Shown here: piece after piece, positions 53,848 to 63,688 of the stretch
How positions within the stretch are numbered: the stretch's first letter is position 1
How the letters are laid out: each line of letters starts with the position of its first letter
Assembly: GCA_020634245.1 (NCBI GenBank)
Contig: JACKCC010000015.1
Location: forward strand, 124,001-188,000
DNA: 64,000 nt
Direction: 5' to 3'
From: Ardenticatenaceae bacterium
GTDB lineage: Bacteria > Chloroflexota > Anaerolineae > Promineifilales > Promineifilaceae
Program-made: the position numbers and the translations under genes
The notes under the pieces: model-generated
The model's input: the letters and a program-made list of their open reading frames with translations, nothing else
Database searches by the model: none
What the model was told of the DNA's origin: nothing

Positions 53848-53869
53848 GGGCGGGCACAAGACCCGCCCC
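53848..53869. repeat. GGGCGGGCACAAGACCCGCCCC repeat, copy 1
   Basis: A 7-bp palindrome GGGCGGG/CCCGCCC around CACAAGA, preceded by a related GGGGCG...CGCCC half. An identical copy is at 55202-55223, so the pair brackets the decayed insertion sequence. Confidence 0.7.
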
Positions 53870-53874
53870 ATAGG

Positions 53875-55196
53875 TATCAAGCTAAGGCAATAAATATGTG
53901 CAAAAAGAGAACTCTTGAGGCAAACTGGTTTTTTCCACGAAACCGCAAGCCAAAGGAGTTCTCCATGACAATCATAACACGGATAAGCCAAGCAATGCAG
54001 CATGTCCTTACCCATACCGCCACAGAAGCAGCCCAAAAAACTGGATTCACCCAGCGGCAAGTGAAGGTGACAGGAGCCAATTTCTGCCAAACATTGGTCT
54101 TTGGCTGGTTAAGAGCCAAACAACGAATCCTTGTCAAACTGGCGTAACAGTTGGAGAGATTACGCCGCAGGGTCTTGACCAACGCTTCACCAAACAGCAA
54201 GCGATTGCACGTACCAGGTTTTGCAGGGCGTTATGAAACGATCCAGCAAAAGCAGTCGCTATTCACGTTCTCACAACCAATGGCTATATTGAAGATAGCA
54301 GCATCACCTTAGAAGGTTGGCCCCGGTTCAGGTGTGGCGGCAGGTCTGCGAGCAATGGCGCGTCAAGCTGAAGTCCGCTGGGATGTTACATGGGAATTGA
54401 TGGGCCTTTGTTGATGGGCACGGCGATAACGTTGCGTCTACCTTGAACCGGCCGCTTCCTGAGAGGAGTTTGCTTATTCGTGACTTGGGTATTGGAAGCT
54501 AGAGGCGTTAGAACAATGGATAGGACAGGTTGTTGTTGGCTTTCACGTAAGCGCAAACTAGGTTGTTGATGGTTCTGACGATCATGGTCACAAGCGGCAT
54601 TTGTACGACAGCAAAATAGCTCATTTGGCATCTATCGAGTTAGGGTTGAAACGTCTCCCAGCCCGGTTTTGTAGGTTTTCGGGTACCAGCTGAAGTTGCT
54701 CGGGAACGGCGACGCAAACTTAAAGCGCTTCTAAACGTAAAGGCAAACCGTTTCAGCACGACTAGTTTTGTGATTGACTTTATTTGTCACCATACTGTTG
54801 ACCGTCTCACGCGGCAGAAATTTTATCCTGGCTCGCGCGTTGGCAGATCAGCCTTTTCAAACTTTGGAAATCACACGGGCGCATTGATAACTTACGAAAA
54901 CCGTAGCGTACTTGGTGGAACTGTACGCTAAGCTGATGGCGCGATCATCCAACATTGGTCTTTTTTGATGGCCAATTGGCAATTCCCTGACCGCAGTTTC
55001 GTCAAGGCCTCCGCAACCGTGCGTCGCCATGCTATCAATCTGGCCTTGGCAATCTGTGATTTATCGCGTTTAGCGGAATCGTTGACTATGTTACGGTCTT
55101 GTTTATCACATGGCGTACGCATTAACAAAAGTGCTAAATCGCCTCATACTTTTCAACTTTTATTAGCTTTAGCTGAGCTTTATGCTTAACTTGATA
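53875..55196 (+). mobile_element. Decayed IS4-type insertion sequence
   Basis: About 1320 bp between imperfect terminal inverted repeats TATCAAGCTAAGGCA (53875) and TGCTTAACTTGATA (ends 55196). The inside encodes pieces of a transposase in several frames. No target duplication could be confirmed. The element is bordered by the GGGCGGG palindromes on both sides. Confidence 0.7.
53967..55189 (+). pseudogene. Broken IS4-family transposase
   Basis: The first piece (from ATG 53967) reads ITRISQAMQHVLTHTATEAA and QVKVTGANFCQTLVFGWL, the N-terminus of DUF4372/IS4-type transposases, and stops at 54147. A shifted frame continues with ITPQGLDQRFTK. Further pieces near 54450 read LPERSLLIRDLG, and the C-terminal piece (54950-55189) reads RSFVKASATVRRHAINLALA and TFQLLLALAELYA. 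Several stops and frameshifts lie between, so it is inactive. Confidence 0.8.
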
Positions 55197-55201
55197 TACA
55201 T

Positions 55202-55223
55202 GGGCGGGCACAAGACCCGCCCC
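55202..55223. repeat. GGGCGGGCACAAGACCCGCCCC repeat, copy 2
   Basis: Identical to 53848-53869. It lies just outside the right end of the decayed insertion sequence. Confidence 0.7.
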
Positions 55224-55275
55224 TACATGACAAGACCCCGTGAATTCCCAAAGAGCCATAAAAATTAGTTGGACA

Positions 55276-55308
55276 AGCGGCATCAGGTTATCCTGGTGCC
55301 GCTTTTTT
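55276..55308 (+). terminator. Intrinsic terminator, probably of the aldehyde oxidoreductase message
   Basis: AGCGGCATCAGG, TTAT loop, CCTGGTGCCGCT, then six T. One G-T pair in a 12-bp stem. The only plus-strand gene upstream is the aldehyde oxidoreductase, 1.5 kb away; the insertion sequence lies between. Confidence 0.8.
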
Positions 55309-55462
55309 GTTTTAGAATCTGAAAAGAAGGGGAATCGAGCGTCGTTTGGGATGATAGAGAAATCTGTACTAAATGCTTGCCGACAACTACTTCCTGGTAT
55401 ATCGTTAATGGCTAGGGAGAAAACAAAAATGGGGGATGCTTTTTAATCAATGGAGATGATTC

Positions 55463-56560
55463 GTGGCTCAAAATCGCGCCCTTTACGAAAAAGCGCTTGA
55501 AAAAGGATTCCAATACAACGCTGACGAAAATTGGTCTAAAGCGATGGGAGCTTTTCGCGCCGCCATCAGTGAGTTTCCTAAGCAGCCTATGCCTTATGTA
55601 GGGTTGGGCGAAGCTTGTTTTGGCCTTAAACAGCTTGACAAAGCGTTAGATTGTTACAAATTAGCGGCCCGCTATTCGGGCGGCGATCTCTCTTATTTAC
55701 GCAAAGTGGCTGATTTGCAAGAGCGGATGGGGCTGCTGACTGAAGCGGGGCGGACTTATATGGCTGCCGGTGAGCTGCTCCTTCAGCGGAAAAAGTATGA
55801 GGAAGCGATTGATATGTGGCAGCTGGCGGTGCGTTTGGAGCCGGGGTTGCTGGCGGCGCACCGGCGGCTGGCGATGATTTTCCAGCGCCAGAATCTGATT
55901 AAGGATGCGGTGCGGGAATATTTGGCGATTGCCCGTATTTTGCAGGAACGGGGTAACGGCCGTAAAGCGTTGCAAATGTGTCAGGCCGCCCAGCGATTGG
56001 ACCCGGATAACGACGACGTACTGATGGCCGTTAAATTGATTTTGGGCGGGGAAGCGGCGTTGGCTGAACCGGAAGAATTGGAAGAACCGGTTGATGAAAC
56101 GCCGCTTTTCACTGATTCTCAGGACGGCGTAACGCAAATGGTGCGCCAGATGGCGTCGGTATTTGCGGCTGAACAAGAAGCGCAGCAGGCGCAACAAACT
56201 CAACAGGAACCGCTAAATCCATTGGAAAAAGCGCATCAAACGGCCCAGGATTTACTGGCGGCGGAAGTGTTCCGCGAGGAAGATGATGTGCCCATGAGCG
56301 CCGGACTTAGCAAGTTGGAACGGGATGCGCTGATTGGACAGGGGCTGGATTTTGAGGCGCGCGGCAATGTGGATGACGCCGTCAGTTGTTACGAAAAAGC
56401 AATTCAAGGCGGTTTGCGCATTCCGGCGGCCTTTTTCACGTTGGGCTTGTTGTATTTGAAGCAGGATCGCCGGGACGTGGCCCAGAAGGCGCTGGGAATT
56501 GCCGCCAAGGATGCGGCGTTTCGTGAAGCGAGTAAATTGGCTTTGAATAGTAATCAGTAA
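55463..56560 (+). CDS. Tetratricopeptide-repeat protein
   Basis: A 365-residue cytoplasmic protein with about five TPR units in the N-terminal half (GFQYNADENWSKAMGAFRAA, PYVGLGEACFGLKQLDKALD, TYMAAGELLLQRKKYEEAID, AHRRLAMIFQRQNLIKDAVR, GNGRKALQMCQAAQRLDP), a Glu/Gln-rich linker (about 195-260), and two more units near the end. It probably serves as a scaffold. GTG is the start, with GGAG 7 nt upstream. The last residues (NSNQ) and the stop are encoded by a CAGTAATCAGT-type spacer repeat. Confidence 0.85.
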   Translation: MAQNRALYEKALEKGFQYNADENWSKAMGAFRAAISEFPKQPMPYVGLGEACFGLKQLDKALDCYKLAARYSGGDLSYLRKVADLQERMGLLTEAGRTYMAAGELLLQRKKYEEAIDMWQLAVRLEPGLLAAHRRLAMIFQRQNLIKDAVREYLAIARILQERGNGRKALQMCQAAQRLDPDNDDVLMAVKLILGGEAALAEPEELEEPVDETPLFTDSQDGVTQMVRQMASVFAAEQEAQQAQQTQQEPLNPLEKAHQTAQDLLAAEVFREEDDVPMSAGLSKLERDALIGQGLDFEARGNVDDAVSCYEKAIQGGLRIPAAFFTLGLLYLKQDRRDVAQKALGIAAKDAAFREASKLALNSNQ

Positions 56561-57784
56561 TCAGTGACCGGTAATCGGATTACCGATTACCGCTTGAATG
56601 AGACCCCAACGGCCGTTTACCAGCCAGTCGGGGTCTTTTTGATCCAGTTGGGCCTGTTGGCCTGGCTGCAAACCAATCAACACGTCTGATTTGAGCGTGC
56701 GCAGGGCGACAAGGGGAGTCGGCAGATAGCTAACCACATCAGAGAAGGGCGTGGTGTAGGACCAGTGCAAATCGCCCAGCAGGCGGCGGTAGTTGGCGTC
56801 GCCTTTGCTGATGATGAGTGTGGCGGCAGCTAATTCAGTGTGTAAGTCGGCGAGGATTTCCCAGCCGGCCAGGGGCGAAGTCCAGAAGGGATGGGTGTGG
56901 AGTTGGAAACGGCCGTTCCCCACCAACCCCGCCAATCTATCCCCAAACTCATGCACAGGCTCATCTTCATCCCCTTGCAAATAAGCAATCGTGGCCTGTA
57001 CATCGCCGATTGTCGCATCGGAGACAAAAGTTGGGTGGATTTTGAGGTGAAAGCGCACGGTTTGAATCGCGCCGCTGCTCAACATATAGTCAGCCAGGGC
57101 CAGGTCGCCGATGAGTTCAAAACCGGCGTTGTCGATGAGGAAGTCTAGTCGGGTAGTCGGATAGTCCGATAGTCGGGTAGTCAGGTAGTGGGTAACGGCC
57201 GTTGTGTCATCACTTAACAAATGTTCCTGCTGGCTGGCGTGGTCAGTGTGATCCGGTTTTTCTCCGGCATCAGTGGGCCAGAGGCTCAAGTCAGCCTGAT
57301 TGCCCCACAAGTCGATGGCCAGCAAATTGGCGAAGGTTGATTCGTGCCAGCCCTGCGCCAGCCATTCGTCGAGCCGGGCGGCCAAGGCGCGGGTGGCGGG
57401 CATCGTGGTGGTCAATCCCTTCTGCTTTTGCACGGCAAATGGATCGACGCCAGCCAGCGCCCCAGCGCCAAAGTAGCCGGTGGCTTCCAAAACACGGCGG
57501 TAGAAGTAGGTTTCGACAAAGAACCAGGGTGGGGTGAGCCAATCTTGACCTTCGTAAACGGCCGTAAACTCATCCCAATCATTTTTGTCAGTCAGGGGGC
57601 GGATACGGCCGTTGTCAATCTCATCAATCAACGCCTCAATCCGGGCCACCACATCGGGCGGAAAATCATTCTCGGCCAGCGTGCGCCGGGCGATGTTGGG
57701 CATACGGACGGTAACGGTGTTGTGAGCAAACGTGCCGATTTCGGCACCGCGTAAGGGTTCGGGTAAAGGTAACTTTGGTTTCAT
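56561..57784 (-). CDS. DUF89/ARMT1-like damage-control phosphatase family protein
   Basis: A 407-residue protein with the DUF89 motifs: DFLIDNAGFELIGDLALADY (metal-binding Asp and Asn), HPTFVSDA, and SKGDANYRRLLGDLHW (Lys, Asp, Asn). The N-terminal helical part matches ARMT1-type members. Family enzymes are metal-dependent phosphatases that remove damaged or overflow sugar phosphates. ATG at 57784 begins the conserved part; the frame to 57823 reads through a repeat. A SDYPTTRL-type spacer repeat is inserted in frame at 57144-57190, right before the IDNAGFE motif. Confidence 0.82.
   Translation of the reverse strand: MKPKLPLPEPLRGAEIGTFAHNTVTVRMPNIARRTLAENDFPPDVVARIEALIDEIDNGRIRPLTDKNDWDEFTAVYEGQDWLTPPWFFVETYFYRRVLEATGYFGAGALAGVDPFAVQKQKGLTTTMPATRALAARLDEWLAQGWHESTFANLLAIDLWGNQADLSLWPTDAGEKPDHTDHASQQEHLLSDDTTAVTHYLTTRLSDYPTTRLDFLIDNAGFELIGDLALADYMLSSGAIQTVRFHLKIHPTFVSDATIGDVQATIAYLQGDEDEPVHEFGDRLAGLVGNGRFQLHTHPFWTSPLAGWEILADLHTELAAATLIISKGDANYRRLLGDLHWSYTTPFSDVVSYLPTPLVALRTLKSDVLIGLQPGQQAQLDQKDPDWLVNGRWGLIQAVIGNPITGH
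56569..56592. terminator. Hairpin between convergent TPR and DUF89 genes
   Basis: A perfect 10-bp stem CGGTAATCGG / CCGATTACCG with loop ATTA. It overlaps the 3' end of the DUF89 gene and lies just after the TPR stop. There is no T-run, so its terminator role is uncertain. Confidence 0.5.
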
Positions 57785-57805
57785 AGTTAAGAGTTGCAGG
57801 GTTGC

Positions 57806-57864
57806 AAAGTAGCAAGGTTGCAAGGTGGCAGAGTGGCAAAGTCACCTTGCAACCTTGCTACTTT
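57806..57864. repeat. 21-bp perfect inverted repeat (AAGTGGC family)
   Basis: AAAGTAGCAAGGTTGCAAGG T / A CCTTGCAACCTTGCTACTTT around a 17-nt loop of GGCAGAGTGGCAAAGTC. It lies between two minus-strand genes and includes the stop codon of the GNAT gene. Similar hairpins are at 58287-58347 and 43534-43562. Confidence 0.8.
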
Positions 57865-58271
57865 GTACTTTTCGACATTAAGACCAGTTCGACCCGTTCT
57901 GTCCAGCCGATGTCTTGCCAGAAGGCACGGCCGTTCCCATTTTCGCCAAACACAAACAAATGACACTTCTGAATCCCCGCTTCACGTAGGGCAGCCAGGC
58001 AGTATGTGACCAAATTTTGCCCGATTCCCTGGCGGCGATAATCGGGATGGACGGCCAGATGGTGAATGTAGCCGCGACGGCCGTCATGGCCGCACAAGAC
58101 CGCGCCAACCAGCGCGCCATCAATTTCAGCGACAAAGCTGTGACCGGGATTGCGCGCCAGATACCCGGCGATGCTTTCCCGCGAATCGGCATCGCTCAAG
58201 CCGACGCCTTCGCTGGTCTGCCACAGTGCCAGCACAGCGTCGTAATCGTCAATGGTGAAGGGACGAATCAT
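57858..58271 (-). CDS. GNAT-family N-acetyltransferase
   Basis: A 137-residue GNAT protein: IRPFTIDDYDAVLALW at the start, LVGAVLCGHDGRRGYIHHLA, then the acetyl-CoA loop VHPDYRRQGIGQNLV and the C-terminal KCHLFVFGENGNGRAFW. This is the Q/R-x-x-G-x-G/A pattern of the fold. The acceptor is unknown. ATG at 58271 begins the domain; the longer frame runs into a repeat. It lies between hairpins of one family and is followed by ettA upstream. Confidence 0.88.
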   Translation of the reverse strand: MIRPFTIDDYDAVLALWQTSEGVGLSDADSRESIAGYLARNPGHSFVAEIDGALVGAVLCGHDGRRGYIHHLAVHPDYRRQGIGQNLVTYCLAALREAGIQKCHLFVFGENGNGRAFWQDIGWTERVELVLMSKSTK

Positions 58272-58286
58272 GAGTAGCGTTGCAGG

Positions 58287-58347
58287 GTTGCAAAGCGGCA
58301 AAGTGGCAAAGTTACCTTGCAGCCTTGCCACTCTGCCGCTTTGCAAC
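58287..58347. repeat. Large hairpin after ettA (AAGTGGC family)
   Basis: GTTGCAAAGCGGCAAAGTGG C / GCCACTCTGCCGCTTTGCAA C with one mismatch in 21 bp and a 19-nt loop. It lies between ettA and the GNAT gene, 6 nt after the ettA stop. Confidence 0.75.
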
Positions 58348-58352
58348 TTTTC

Positions 58353-60041
<1,689 letters not shown>

Positions 60042-60044
60042 AGG

Positions 60045-60437
60045 TTAAATTCTTTCAGGAGTTTGACGTCCTTGTGGGGTTTGCTCGAAATCTTTATCGA
60101 AACTGACAATCGTTGCCTGGGCACGTTCAGCAACAACGTATTGGTAAGCATCATCAAAATCAAGGTTGTATGATTCTGTTACCTCAACTAACCGGCGCAT
60201 AGATTCTGGCGGAATGCCTCTCAAAGCCACTCCGCCCCGAATCAGTACGTCGTCTACAAATTCAGAAAAGACTGTTTGTTTATCCAGACGGTCGAGAATG
60301 ACGCCGATAGAATGCAAAGAGAAATCGCTGATAATCAATTGATTGGTAGGCATCTTGGCCAGAAACATGCCAACTTCTGCCGACTTTTCCTGATCCAGTA
60401 ACCTTTCCAGCCAGATATTGGTATCAACCAGATACAT
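60045..60437 (-). CDS. PIN-domain toxin (VapC-like ribonuclease)
   Basis: A 130-residue PIN protein. The acidic residues are in MYLVDTNIWLERLL (Asp), ESYNLDFDDAYQYVVAE (two Asp) and IVSFDKDFEQ (Asp), the metal site of a ribonuclease. The start overlaps the stop of the DUF2281 gene by 1 nt, as is normal for a toxin behind its antitoxin. It ends 4 nt before the ettA start. The RNA target is unknown. Confidence 0.88.
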   Translation of the reverse strand: MYLVDTNIWLERLLDQEKSAEVGMFLAKMPTNQLIISDFSLHSIGVILDRLDKQTVFSEFVDDVLIRGGVALRGIPPESMRRLVEVTESYNLDFDDAYQYVVAERAQATIVSFDKDFEQTPQGRQTPERI

Positions 60438-60655
60438 TAATCACCCCGCCAAGTCAACGCCTGTTTTTGTAATTCAAGAGAGGTGTACTGCTCTCGATGT
60501 TCGCGCAAAGCGCCGGCCCAATTCTGACGTAGTGTATATTCTACCGCGCTTTGTCTTTTGCTGAGCAGAAATTCAATGAAGTCGCGCACTTCGACCATCA
60601 CGTCTGGTGGTAATTCCTGGACTAATTCGGTTAATGATTTGTTTTGTTCATTCAT
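60437..60655 (-). CDS. DUF2281-family antitoxin
   Basis: A 72-residue protein: LTELVQELPPDVMVEVRDFI then EFLLSKRQ, the DUF2281 pattern, followed by a Gln/Leu-rich helix (REHREQYTSLELQKQALTW) that probably wraps the toxin. It precedes the PIN gene and should neutralise it. ATG at 60655 has AGGA 8 nt upstream. A TATAAT box and a palindrome lie directly before it. Confidence 0.82.
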   Translation of the reverse strand: MNEQNKSLTELVQELPPDVMVEVRDFIEFLLSKRQSAVEYTLRQNWAGALREHREQYTSLELQKQALTWRGD

Positions 60656-60675
60656 AAGGTTTATCCTCATTCTTT

Positions 60676-60693
60676 GATACACGTATCATTATA
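60676..60693 (-). promoter_or_regulatory. Promoter and operator of the PIN/DUF2281 pair
   Basis: TATAAT (60688-60693 on the minus strand) followed directly by the palindrome GATAC-GT-GTATC (60676-60687), 20 nt before the antitoxin start. The -35 is weak. The palindrome covers the expected transcription start and fits repression by the antitoxin-toxin complex. Confidence 0.55.
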
Positions 60694-60717
60694 CCTAAAA
60701 ATTGACAACAACTAAGG

Positions 60718-60750
60718 GTGGCTCGGTCTGGAAGACCGGCCACAGCGAGT
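60718..60750. repeat. CGGTCTGGAAGACCG hairpin, part of the TGTGGCC repeat family
   Basis: CGGTCT GGA AGACCG stem, then GGCCACAGCG. The same GGTCTGGAGACCGGCC phrase occurs at about 22986-23003. It lies between the antitoxin promoter and an AT-rich gene. Confidence 0.55.
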
Positions 60751-60770
60751 GGGAAATCAAAAATAGTGCT

Positions 60771-61319
60771 TTAATCATGCAAAACTCTTTTATGTACTTT
60801 TTGACGATTGCCAAGCATATCTTCATAAGTTACTTCTATCGTTATCCCTTCTGATTGTCTTTGAAAAGATCGAATTATTTCGCTAGCTTCTTCTTGGGAA
60901 AATATTTTATCCTTCGTGAGTACTTCAGAAGTAATTTTTGCTAAGATGATTTCTCCTCCTGCTGATAAAAATATTCTACCTCCCCTAAATGTACGAAACT
61001 TCCTCCAAACAACATTCTTCGGTAATTTATATAATTCAATTATTCTTTTTTTTGCTTTTTGCCCATTTTTAGCCATTGATATGTCAGTGATTATTGCGGT
61101 ACCAATGCCATGATTCCGTAAAGCTATAGTCTGAGAATTATCATATTTTGAATGAAGAATCGAAATAAAGGGTTGAATATTTGCACGAGCTATTTTTTCT
61201 TCTCGTTCAATCTGTAATTCTAATCGTTTGTTACTTCGTTTCTCCACGCTAATACTAAATATTAACGATGCTACAGCTATAACTATTGTCATTATTGAAG
61301 CTACCGATTCCAATGGCAT
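60771..61319 (-). CDS. AT-rich membrane-anchored protein of unknown function
   Basis: About 182 residues. One N-terminal membrane helix (about 6-24, VASIMTIVIAVASLIFSISV) is followed by a basic coiled-coil stretch (EKRSNKRLELQIEREEKIA) and a beta-rich soluble domain beginning IQPFISILHSKYDNSQTIAL and RNHGIGTAIITDI. No named family is recognised. ATG at 61319 has GGAGGT 4 nt upstream. The base composition is clearly more AT-rich than the neighbours, and the codon use differs, both signs of recent arrival. Confidence 0.7.
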   Translation of the reverse strand: MPLESVASIMTIVIAVASLIFSISVEKRSNKRLELQIEREEKIARANIQPFISILHSKYDNSQTIALRNHGIGTAIITDISMAKNGQKAKKRIIELYKLPKNVVWRKFRTFRGGRIFLSAGGEIILAKITSEVLTKDKIFSQEEASEIIRSFQRQSEGITIEVTYEDMLGNRQKVHKRVLHD

Positions 61320-61461
61320 TATTACCTCCAGGTTAGAATAACCATCATTTTCAAGTAAATATAAAAAGACACCTAAAATTATATTGTGTGGTGTAGGGGA
61401 TACAGCCATTTTTCACCACCCCCAATCACCCGCAAACAAAAGCATAACACAGGGGAAACGG

Positions 61462-61767
61462 CTATCCCAGGGGATGAGGCATTAACTGGTAACCCATCGC
61501 CCGCATAATGGCGTTGATATTGTCGAGGCGGGGGTTGCCTTTAGCAGAAAGCGCTTTTTGCAACCCTTGCCGGGTCATGCCCACTTCGGCGGCCATATTG
61601 GACACACCTTTCGCCCGCGCCACCACCCGCAAAGACGAAAGCAAGGCTACGGAATCCCCATCTTGAGCGTAATCATCAAATATCTCGGTGAGGAAGTCGT
61701 TGATTTCTTCAGGGTGCTGCCTGAAATATTCATCTGAAATTTCGTTTAACGTTCTATAATCAGACAT
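61462..61767 (-). CDS. HigA-type addiction-module antidote protein, unpaired
   Basis: A 101-residue XRE-type protein of the TIGR02684 pattern: LTEIFDDYAQDGDSVALLSS at the start, then RVVARAKGVSNMAAEVGMTR, QGLQKALSAKGNPRLDNINA and a C-terminal MRAMGYQLMPHP. In this family the toxin gene (RelE-type) usually lies directly upstream; none is found on either side here. It may be a remnant or act on a distant toxin. Confidence 0.8.
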   Translation of the reverse strand: MSDYRTLNEISDEYFRQHPEEINDFLTEIFDDYAQDGDSVALLSSLRVVARAKGVSNMAAEVGMTRQGLQKALSAKGNPRLDNINAIMRAMGYQLMPHPLG

Positions 61768-61869
61768 GGCTTAAATTCTACTTCCAAAAATTGCCTGTGA
61801 GGAGTTTTGAATGGCGAGTTGGCCGTACACCACCCACCCACCACCACATAAAGCACAATACAGCGGCGC

Positions 61870-62493
61870 TTATCGGATGAACAGCCCAATCGGCACGCCA
61901 TAAATGCCTGCCAGCACTACGCCCAACACAATGCCCAGCCACCACCTTACCCCCACACTTAGCCGGGCGGTGATGGCCAACAGCCCAATGATCCATAAAA
62001 TTCCCGCAAGCTGATAGGCGTTGGCGAACAATGCGCCTTCTCCTGTCAACCAGCCCAGAACCGCTTGTGGCTGGCAGAAACCAGCTAATACCAGGATGGC
62101 GATCACCAACTCGACCATCATCGTCGTCAGCGCAAATGGCACGGTTGTGGCAAAGCTCACGCGGGCAAAAACGACGGCAAAGCGCTCTGTCTGGCCATTG
62201 GCGCGGGTCAGTTGGGTCAATATTCCCGTCAACAGGAGCGTTGCCACAAAGAATAGAGGACCTTGATACCAGACCTGATACCGGTATAAATCCTCGGCAG
62301 CAATTGGCAGAATGGATGGGGCCAGCGCCGGGTAATCGCGCAGGATGAAAATGACCAGAATGACGGTATAGACTCCCAGAACCAGGAGCAGCGCCAGCAG
62401 CCCTTTTCGAGCGGCCTGGTTATCTTCCCGGAACTGTTGAAATGCGGCGAGCGGATTGATGATTACCTGGATGAATGTTTGCCAAAATGTCAT
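61870..62493 (-). CDS. Yip1-like multi-pass membrane protein
   Basis: A 207-residue protein with about five hydrophobic helices and the Yip1-domain start: FIQVIINPLAAFQQFREDNQ, then LLALLLVLGVYTVILVI. In bacteria such proteins are of unknown role. The gene is separated from the double-GNAT gene by 115 nt. Confidence 0.75.
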   Translation of the reverse strand: MTFWQTFIQVIINPLAAFQQFREDNQAARKGLLALLLVLGVYTVILVIFILRDYPALAPSILPIAAEDLYRYQVWYQGPLFFVATLLLTGILTQLTRANGQTERFAVVFARVSFATTVPFALTTMMVELVIAILVLAGFCQPQAVLGWLTGEGALFANAYQLAGILWIIGLLAITARLSVGVRWWLGIVLGVVLAGIYGVPIGLFIR

Positions 62494-62608
62494 TGTGCTT
62501 GTATCTACCTATGTGCCCAATGGGGGTCTGGTTCCCTACGCTTACCTGCCCCTTTTGCGAAAGCATAACACAGGGGTAACGGCCGTGCCAACCACCAACC
62601 AGCGCAAA

Positions 62609-63592
62609 TCACATCCGTTTGCGATAGGCAACGACACGCTGATACACCCGATAGCCCGCCCGCTCATACAAACCCAGCGCGCCAGAACTATTCTCAGCGT
62701 CAACGCCCAGACCGGCGTTGCTCAGCCCGCGGGCCTTGAACAGATGCAAACTGCCGACCAGCAGCGCGCGGCCCAGACCTTGCCTGCGCCAGGGACGGCG
62801 CACAAATAAGTCGTCCGTCTCGCCCCAAACGCCGCGATGAATAACGTTAATCGCGGCCCCGGCCACCTGATCCCCAGCCCAGGCCACCAGCCACATGCTG
62901 GGATCCAAGTCCGGATCGGCTGTCCAGGCGCGGTACTGCTCCTCACTGGGAACAACATAGTCTTGTTGGTCGCGGAAACATTCTTCACTGGCTTCCCAGA
63001 TAGCCCGAAACTGTTTGGGCCGCACGGGGCGAAACACAATCCCGCTGGGCAAGACGACCTCAGGCAGATCATCGTCCAGGGGACGCTGCATTTCAAAATA
63101 ATGGCGCGCCGGAGCATAGTCCAAAGACCGCAGCATCTCGCCGCGAACCGGCCAGGTCTCCGCTGCCCGGCTGACAAACCAGTGGCGCACAGCACCAGGT
63201 ATTGCAGCGGCGGCGGCTCGTGCGCGGCGCTCCATGTGATGCTGCATGGCCAGTTCCAGGCCGAGGCCGCGCCATTTTTCTACCAGGTGCAGGTTGATAG
63301 AGTGCAGGCAGCCGCCATCATCTTCTTGGCGCCATTCTGTATTGGCGCAGCCAATCAGCAGCCCGTTTATTTCTGCCAGCAGGGTGTCTTGCTGCGGGTC
63401 CCAATGAACGGGATGGGCGTACATGTTGGCCAGCCCCCCGGTTGTGATGCGTTCACTGCTCCCGTCAGCGGCGAGGCTGGCGTTGATAACCGAGGCCATA
63501 TCAGGCAAGTCGGCTTTACCGCCAAAATGACGAAAGCGTAATCCGGGGATTGCAGGCGCTTCGGGCAGTGGAATGCTGACTGAGTCAGGCAT
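62609..63592 (-). CDS. Protein with two GNAT domains
   Basis: About 327 residues with tandem acetyltransferase domains. The first (about 10-155) has NLHLVEKWRGLGLELAMQ, a weak acetyl-CoA loop. The second (about 175-325) has DDLFVRRPWRRQGLGRALLV followed by LGVDAENSSGALGLYERAGY, a complete one. This layout resembles mycothiol synthase-like and aminoglycoside-type double GNAT proteins, but the active residues do not allow a call. ATG at 63592 has AGG in front; a longer frame to 63622 is possible. Confidence 0.82.
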   Translation of the reverse strand: MPDSVSIPLPEAPAIPGLRFRHFGGKADLPDMASVINASLAADGSSERITTGGLANMYAHPVHWDPQQDTLLAEINGLLIGCANTEWRQEDDGGCLHSINLHLVEKWRGLGLELAMQHHMERRARAAAAAIPGAVRHWFVSRAAETWPVRGEMLRSLDYAPARHYFEMQRPLDDDLPEVVLPSGIVFRPVRPKQFRAIWEASEECFRDQQDYVVPSEEQYRAWTADPDLDPSMWLVAWAGDQVAGAAINVIHRGVWGETDDLFVRRPWRRQGLGRALLVGSLHLFKARGLSNAGLGVDAENSSGALGLYERAGYRVYQRVVAYRKRM

Positions 63593-63688
63593 CACTATTA
63601 CCTGTGAGTCTTGTAACGGCATCCAACACTTTTATCTTGACCTCAAGCAAAAACATAGCACAAGGGCAGCGGCGGGTAAAATAAATTC

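Noticed and set aside
52975..54090. A 371-codon frame opposite the aldehyde oxidoreductase gene
   Set aside because: It is a shadow of a gene with clear cluster and pterin motifs, and it runs into a broken insertion sequence.
55240..55446. A 68-codon plus-strand frame before the TPR gene
   Set aside because: It runs through an intrinsic terminator hairpin and has no pattern.
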